The notes beneath the pieces were generated by a model. The model did no database searches. It was not told the DNA's origin and saw only the letters and a list, made by a program, of their open reading frames with translations. A DNA stretch of 64,000 nucleotides from Alloscardovia macacae (lineage in GTDB: Bacteria; Actinomycetota; Actinomycetes; Actinomycetales; Bifidobacteriaceae). Of the stretch, positions 60,175 to 64,000 are shown in pieces. The first letter of the stretch is position 1. Each line of letters opens with the position of its first letter. The stretch covers positions 62,001 to 126,000 of the forward strand of contig NZ_MWWT01000001.1 in assembly GCF_002259705.1 (NCBI RefSeq). The letters run 5' to 3'. A program made the translations under genes and the position numbers.

Positions 60175-61302
60175 ATGGCAGAAGTGGTATTTGAGAACGT
60201 TACCCGCATTTACCCAGGTAACGACACCCCATCCGTGGATAACCTGAACCTGACCATCGAAGACGGCGAGTTCCTCGTACTCGTCGGACCATCTGGTTGC
60301 GGTAAGTCCACGACGTTGCGCATGCTTGCAGGCCTCGAAGAGGTAAATAAGGGCCGTATCCTCATCGGTGGCAAGGATGTCACGAACATGCAGCCTAAGG
60401 ACCGCGACATCGCTATGGTCTTCCAGAACTACGCTCTGTACCCACACATGACTGTGGCAGATAACATGGGCTTCGCTCTGAAGATCGCTGGCACTCCTAA
60501 GGATGAGATTCGCGCTCGCGTCGAAAAGGCAGCAGCCATCCTCGACCTGACTGAGTATCTCGACCGTAAGCCTAAGGCTCTGTCTGGTGGTCAGCGCCAG
60601 CGTGTGGCTATGGGTCGCGCTATCGTGCGTCAGCCTAAGGTCTTCCTCATGGATGAACCACTCTCGAACCTCGATGCAAAGCTTCGTGTACAGACCCGTA
60701 CGCAGATCGCTGCTCTGCAGCGTCAGCTCGGCGTCACCACGCTGTACGTGACCCACGACCAGACGGAAGCTCTGACCATGGGTGATCGCATCGCTGTTAT
60801 TAAGCTCGGCATCCTGCAGCAGGTAGGTGCTCCTACCGAGCTGTACGACCGCCCAGAGAACGTCTTCGTCGCAGGCTTCATCGGCTCGCCTTCCATGAAC
60901 ATCTCCACCCATAAGGTAGAGAATGGTAAGGCTATCATCGGTGATGACGCTATCACCCTCCCAGCAGAGGTCGTCTCTAAGCTCACTGCTGAAGATGGTG
61001 GAAAGATCATCATCGGCTTCCGTCCAGAAGATGCATCCCTCGCATCGGACACTGAGCCAGATGCATTCAAGCTGAACGTCCTGAACGTGGAAGACCTCGG
61101 CTCTGACGGTTACATCTACGGTAACATCGTGGATGCAGAAGGCTCGGATGAAGCAGCATCCGTCATGTCTGATCAGAATAACATGACCACGGTGCGTGTG
61201 AACCCACGTGCTCTCCCGCAGGTCGGTGCTACGGTACGCATCCACATCGACCCTACGAAGATGCACCTGTTCGCACCTTCCACGGAACTGCGCCTGAACT
61301 AA
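60175..61302 (+). CDS. MsmK/UgpC-type sugar ABC transporter ATPase
   Basis: A 375-aa CUT1 ATPase. Walker A is GPSGCGKSTTLRMLAG near residue 38, Q-loop VFQNYALYPHMTV, signature LSGGQRQRVAMGRAIVR, Walker B VFLMDEPLSNLDAKL, and the C-terminal TOBE domain carries regulatory folds. No permease or binding protein lies beside it, which fits the single shared ATPase that energises many CUT1 importers in bifidobacteria and streptococci. GAAAGGAAT precedes the ATG. Confidence 0.93.
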   Translation: MAEVVFENVTRIYPGNDTPSVDNLNLTIEDGEFLVLVGPSGCGKSTTLRMLAGLEEVNKGRILIGGKDVTNMQPKDRDIAMVFQNYALYPHMTVADNMGFALKIAGTPKDEIRARVEKAAAILDLTEYLDRKPKALSGGQRQRVAMGRAIVRQPKVFLMDEPLSNLDAKLRVQTRTQIAALQRQLGVTTLYVTHDQTEALTMGDRIAVIKLGILQQVGAPTELYDRPENVFVAGFIGSPSMNISTHKVENGKAIIGDDAITLPAEVVSKLTAEDGGKIIIGFRPEDASLASDTEPDAFKLNVLNVEDLGSDGYIYGNIVDAEGSDEAASVMSDQNNMTTVRVNPRALPQVGATVRIHIDPTKMHLFAPSTELRLN

Positions 61303-61328
61303 GAGCTCGCTGAGCTAGATTAGTGTGA

Positions 61329-61366
61329 GAAAAGCGGTGTGCGGCCGAAAGCTGCCACCGCTTTTC
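61329..61366 (+). terminator. Terminator of the msmK-like gene
   Basis: GAAAAGCGGTG (61329-61339) pairs with CACCGCTTTTC (61356-61366), extended by an inner GCGGC/GCTGC stem and a GAAA-type loop. The tail TTTTCGT is short. Confidence 0.88.
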
Positions 61367-61413
61367 GTATAATGAAGCTAGACATACACGAGATACATGA
61401 GAGAGGAGCTCGC

Positions 61414-62781
61414 ATGGTAGATCCACGCTTATCGAATGCTACGTCGAAGACTGAGGAGTCTGCAGCAGACCAGGCTGAGCCTCAGACTCTGAACATTACT
61501 GCAGCCACAGCGAACCCGCGCCTGTTCACCCTGCCGTGGTCGCTTCCCCTCGTGAAGTGGTCGCAGGATCTCATCGTGAATCTTCCTCGAGGAATATCTC
61601 GCCACGTGGTGCGCTTCGTACGCGTGGGAGACCACATCGATGCCATGAAAGAGATATCGTACCGTTCGGCGGTGAAAGAGTACGAGATGCTGCGCAGCCT
61701 CGAGAAGATAGACGTGCCGAGCGTAAAGCCTATAGGCGTCGTGGCTGGCCGCCGAAATGCGAAGGGGGAGCCGCTCGAGGCCATTCTCGTCACCGAGCAG
61801 CTGAAGTTCTCGCTGCCGTATCGCGCTCTCTTCGCGCGAAACTTGCGCGCGGATACGGCTGACCGTCTCATCGACGCTCTGGCAGTCCTGCTCGTGCGCC
61901 TGCATCTGCAGGGATTCTACTGGGGCGATGTATCCCTCTCGAACGTTCTGTTCTTGCGCGATGCGGATAATTTTTCCGCTGTCCTCGTGGACGCTGAAAC
62001 CGGCGCACTGTATGCGAACCTGACGGATGGACAGCGTGAGTATGACATCGACCTCGCGCGCACGAACATCATCGGCGAACTCATGGACCTGCATTCGGGG
62101 AACCTTCTTCCGAGTGAGGTAGATGAGATAGAGGTGGGGAACCGCCTCGCAGACCGCTACCACGAGCTGTGGGATGCGCTGACGGGCATGTCCTCCTTCG
62201 CTCCAGATGAGATGTGGAAGATAGAGCAGCGTGTGAACCGTCTGAATGACCTCGGCTTCGACGTGGACGAGCTGGAGATGACCACCACAGATGATGGAAC
62301 GCGCATTAATGTGCGCCCACGCGTGGTGGATGCGGGCTATGCCTCGAATAAGCTTCTGCGTCTGACTGGCTTAGACGTGCAGGAAAGCCAGGCTCGCCGC
62401 CTGCTGAATGACATCGATGCGTACCGTACCTCCACGTGGCGTCAGGGAGATGAGCTGGAAGTGGTGGCCACAGACTGGATGCGGGAAGTCTTCGAGCCTA
62501 CGGTGCGCCGCATTCCGCCAGAGTACCGTATGCAGATAGAACCGGCGCAGTTCTTCCATGAAGTGCTGAATCATCGCTGGATGATGGCGGAGAAGATAGG
62601 TCATGATGTCTCTACGCCAGAGGCTGTAGATGATTACATCGAGACTGAGTTACGCGAGTATGACATGGATCCAGATGCCATCCAGTCCATTCTGGATGAG
62701 GCAGACTCGGGTGTGATGGATGAATTCGGAGACTATCACGCTGAAGATGACCCAGATGCGGCCGTCTGGGCGAGCGAGTGA
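61414..62781 (+). CDS. DUF4032 protein (kinase-like fold)
   Basis: A 455-aa actinobacterial DUF4032 protein. The N-terminal half resembles small-molecule kinases of the LPS-kinase group: a VKEYEMLRSLEKIDVPSVKP helix pair, HLQGFYWGDVSLSNVLF (HxD-like position replaced by GDVSLSN) and AVLVDAETG (DxE in place of DFG). The DUF4032 part follows from about residue 220 (YHELWDALTGMSSF). Its substrate is unknown. ATG 61414 follows GAGAGGAG. Confidence 0.85.
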   Translation: MVDPRLSNATSKTEESAADQAEPQTLNITAATANPRLFTLPWSLPLVKWSQDLIVNLPRGISRHVVRFVRVGDHIDAMKEISYRSAVKEYEMLRSLEKIDVPSVKPIGVVAGRRNAKGEPLEAILVTEQLKFSLPYRALFARNLRADTADRLIDALAVLLVRLHLQGFYWGDVSLSNVLFLRDADNFSAVLVDAETGALYANLTDGQREYDIDLARTNIIGELMDLHSGNLLPSEVDEIEVGNRLADRYHELWDALTGMSSFAPDEMWKIEQRVNRLNDLGFDVDELEMTTTDDGTRINVRPRVVDAGYASNKLLRLTGLDVQESQARRLLNDIDAYRTSTWRQGDELEVVATDWMREVFEPTVRRIPPEYRMQIEPAQFFHEVLNHRWMMAEKIGHDVSTPEAVDDYIETELREYDMDPDAIQSILDEADSGVMDEFGDYHAEDDPDAAVWASE

Positions 62782-62799
62782 CACTCTTTCGGGCATACG

Positions 62800-62836
62800 A
62801 AAAAGGGGCAGTGTGGAAAAACGCACTGCCCCTTTT
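62800..62836. terminator. Bidirectional terminator between DUF4032 and rlmB
   Basis: AAAAGGGGCAGTG (62801-62813) pairs perfectly with CACTGCCCCTTTT (62824-62836); runs of A and T on both sides serve both converging genes. Confidence 0.92.
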
Positions 62837-62848
62837 CTCGTGAAGTAT

Positions 62849-63829
62849 CTACTCGGCGCTGATGCGTGCCTTATGCACGGTATAAAGCGCTATGCCGGCT
62901 GCCACGGATGCATTCAGCGACTCCACCATGGAGGTCATAGGAATGCCCACGATGGAATCACACGATTCGCGCACGAGGCGGCTAATGCCCTTACCTTCCG
63001 AGCCGAGAACCACCACGAGTGGGTCCGTCTCAAAGCCAGACTCACCCACGAGTGCATCTCCACCGCCGTCGAGGCCGATGGCGTAGTATCCACGCTCATG
63101 GAGGCTTTCTATGGCCTTCGTGAGGTTTACCACGCGAGCCACAGGCATGTGCGCTGCCGCTCCTGCGGACACCTTCCATGCGGCAGATGTAACCGATGCG
63201 CTGCGACGCTCTGGAAGGATAACGCCATTCGCTCCGAATGCTGCTGCAGAGCGAATCACTGCGCCGAGGTTCTGTGGGTCAGTGACGCCATCGAGAGCGA
63301 TGAACAGTGGGCGCGCGAGGTTTCGCGCCTTCGGCGATGCGTTCGCCAGAGCTGCTGCCTTCGCTTCTGCACGGTCTGCCAGCTGAGCAAGCGATGCATA
63401 CTGGTATGGCTGTACACGCAGCACCACACCCTGATGGTTCGAGCTGCGTGCTATGCGGTCCATCTCCAGACGGTCTGCTTCCAGCAGTGGTAGCCCCTTG
63501 AGGCCGGCGAGCTTTACTATCTCGCGAGTACGGTCATCATGCTCGAGGCGCGATGCCACGTACACGTCCTTACTTGGCACACCTACACGCAGAGCCTCGA
63601 GGACGGCATTACGGCCGATGACGATGTCATCTGCATCAGATGTGAACTTCGCCACACGGCGCTTCGCTGCCAGACGCGGGTCTGCAGCCTTCCGCTTATC
63701 TGCAGCCTTCTTCGCCGCGTATGCCTTATGATACACGCGGTCTTCAGCCTTAGGAGTAGGCCCCTTACCTGCTAACTTATTACGGTGCTTTCCACCTGAA
63801 CCCTTAGTCGGTCCCTTTTTATTCGCCAT
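62849..63829 (-). CDS. rlmB: 23S rRNA (guanosine-2'-O)-methyltransferase, SpoU/TrmH family
   Basis: A 326-aa SPOUT methyltransferase with a Lys-rich N-terminus (MANKKGPTKGSGGKHRNKLA), the substrate-binding segment IVIGRNAVLEALRVGVPSKD, and the knotted domain: LDGVTDPQNLGAVIRSAAAF, LGSEGKGISRLVRE and IPMTSMVESLNASVAAGIAL. It matches RlmB-like enzymes that methylate 23S rRNA G2251. The target is assigned by family only. Confidence 0.9.
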   Translation of the reverse strand: MANKKGPTKGSGGKHRNKLAGKGPTPKAEDRVYHKAYAAKKAADKRKAADPRLAAKRRVAKFTSDADDIVIGRNAVLEALRVGVPSKDVYVASRLEHDDRTREIVKLAGLKGLPLLEADRLEMDRIARSSNHQGVVLRVQPYQYASLAQLADRAEAKAAALANASPKARNLARPLFIALDGVTDPQNLGAVIRSAAAFGANGVILPERRSASVTSAAWKVSAGAAAHMPVARVVNLTKAIESLHERGYYAIGLDGGGDALVGESGFETDPLVVVLGSEGKGISRLVRESCDSIVGIPMTSMVESLNASVAAGIALYTVHKARISAE

Positions 63830-64000
63830 GGTTCTAGTTTACGCTATACCGGGGGATGAGTGAGATGGAGGAAGAATTGACAGAAAACGACGCGCCGAAA
63901 AACTGTAGAAAACGCAAAAAGGTAGCGGAAATGTGACCGTTCACTCTTATAAGTAGCCCACAAACAAACAAAACGAACAAAAAATTCTCCCGCTCGCCTT
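63830..64000. other. Window end, no gene seen
   Basis: The DNA upstream of rlmB carries a reverse copy of the 12-mer at 63870-63881 and an AAC-rich tract at the end. TTGACA at 63877 overlaps the 12-mer, so a plus-strand promoter for a gene outside the window is possible but unproven. Confidence 0.4.

Overview
The window looks like the replication-origin region of a Bifidobacteriaceae-type actinobacterium with a moderate-to-high GC content (Scardovia/Aeriscardovia-like or Bifidobacterium; genus not proven). The evidence is the gene order trxB - parB/parA/rsmG/jag/yidC/yidD/rnpA/rpmH (all on the minus strand) - oriC - dnaA/dnaN/recF/DUF721/gyrB/gyrA/DUF3566 (all plus), an RnpA that matches the remembered bifidobacterial form, and strong AAG/CTG-type codon preference. 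The origin is bipartite: one DnaA-box cluster lies between rpmH and dnaA, and a second lies between dnaA and dnaN and ends in a DnaA-trio-like unwinding element.

Layout. 1-1024: end of trxB, a DUF2089 regulator with a small membrane peptide, a large AT palindrome, and two more membrane peptides. 1037-6486: chromosome segregation, RNA modification and membrane insertion operon. 6.5-17.2 kb: oriC and the replication/topology genes. 17.3-24.4 kb: a ROK regulator with an ABC ATPase and a small membrane protein, divergent from a ChvE/GguA/GguB-type sugar ABC transporter. 24.5-33.1 kb: two GH3 beta-glycosidases (one circularly permuted and membrane anchored), two GtrA-like proteins and a GT2 glycosyltransferase. 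33.2-36.9 kb: an AT-richer accessory island with a candidate toxin/immunity pair behind a DUF4417 gene, an HTH + ImmA/IrrE pair and a decayed Fic gene. 37-41.3 kb: lower mevalonate pathway (mvk, mvaD, pmk, type-2 idi). 41.4-49.4 kb: an aspartate/asparagine block (aminotransferase, permease, asparaginase, asparagine synthetase, Asp/Glu racemase, ATP-grasp D-aspartate-ligase-like enzyme). 49.5-51.4 kb: a small membrane protein gene and an intact IS with an 8-bp target duplication. 51.4-64 kb: tRNA-Ile/tRNA-Ala, metalloprotease, SPFH protein, carbonic anhydrase, CNNM transporter, Dps, tRNA-Thr, DsbA-like protein, a protein kinase that seems split by a frame change from its membrane part, an MsmK-like ATPase, DUF4032 and a SpoU methyltransferase.

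How the parts fit: replication initiation (DnaA, boxes, DnaN) and segregation (ParA, ParB, two perfect parS cores, one inside parA and one inside idi) share one locus. The sugar transporter, MsmK-like ATPase and GH3 enzymes suggest uptake and trimming of plant or host glycosides. Aspartate is interconverted with asparagine and probably channelled to D-Asp for peptidoglycan cross-bridges. The least explained items are the DUF4417-toxin-immunity cassette, the DUF2089/small-peptide locus and a 12-mer, GYCAATTYTTCC, that recurs across coding and non-coding DNA far more often than chance would allow. All functional calls come from reading the sequence; no database search was run.
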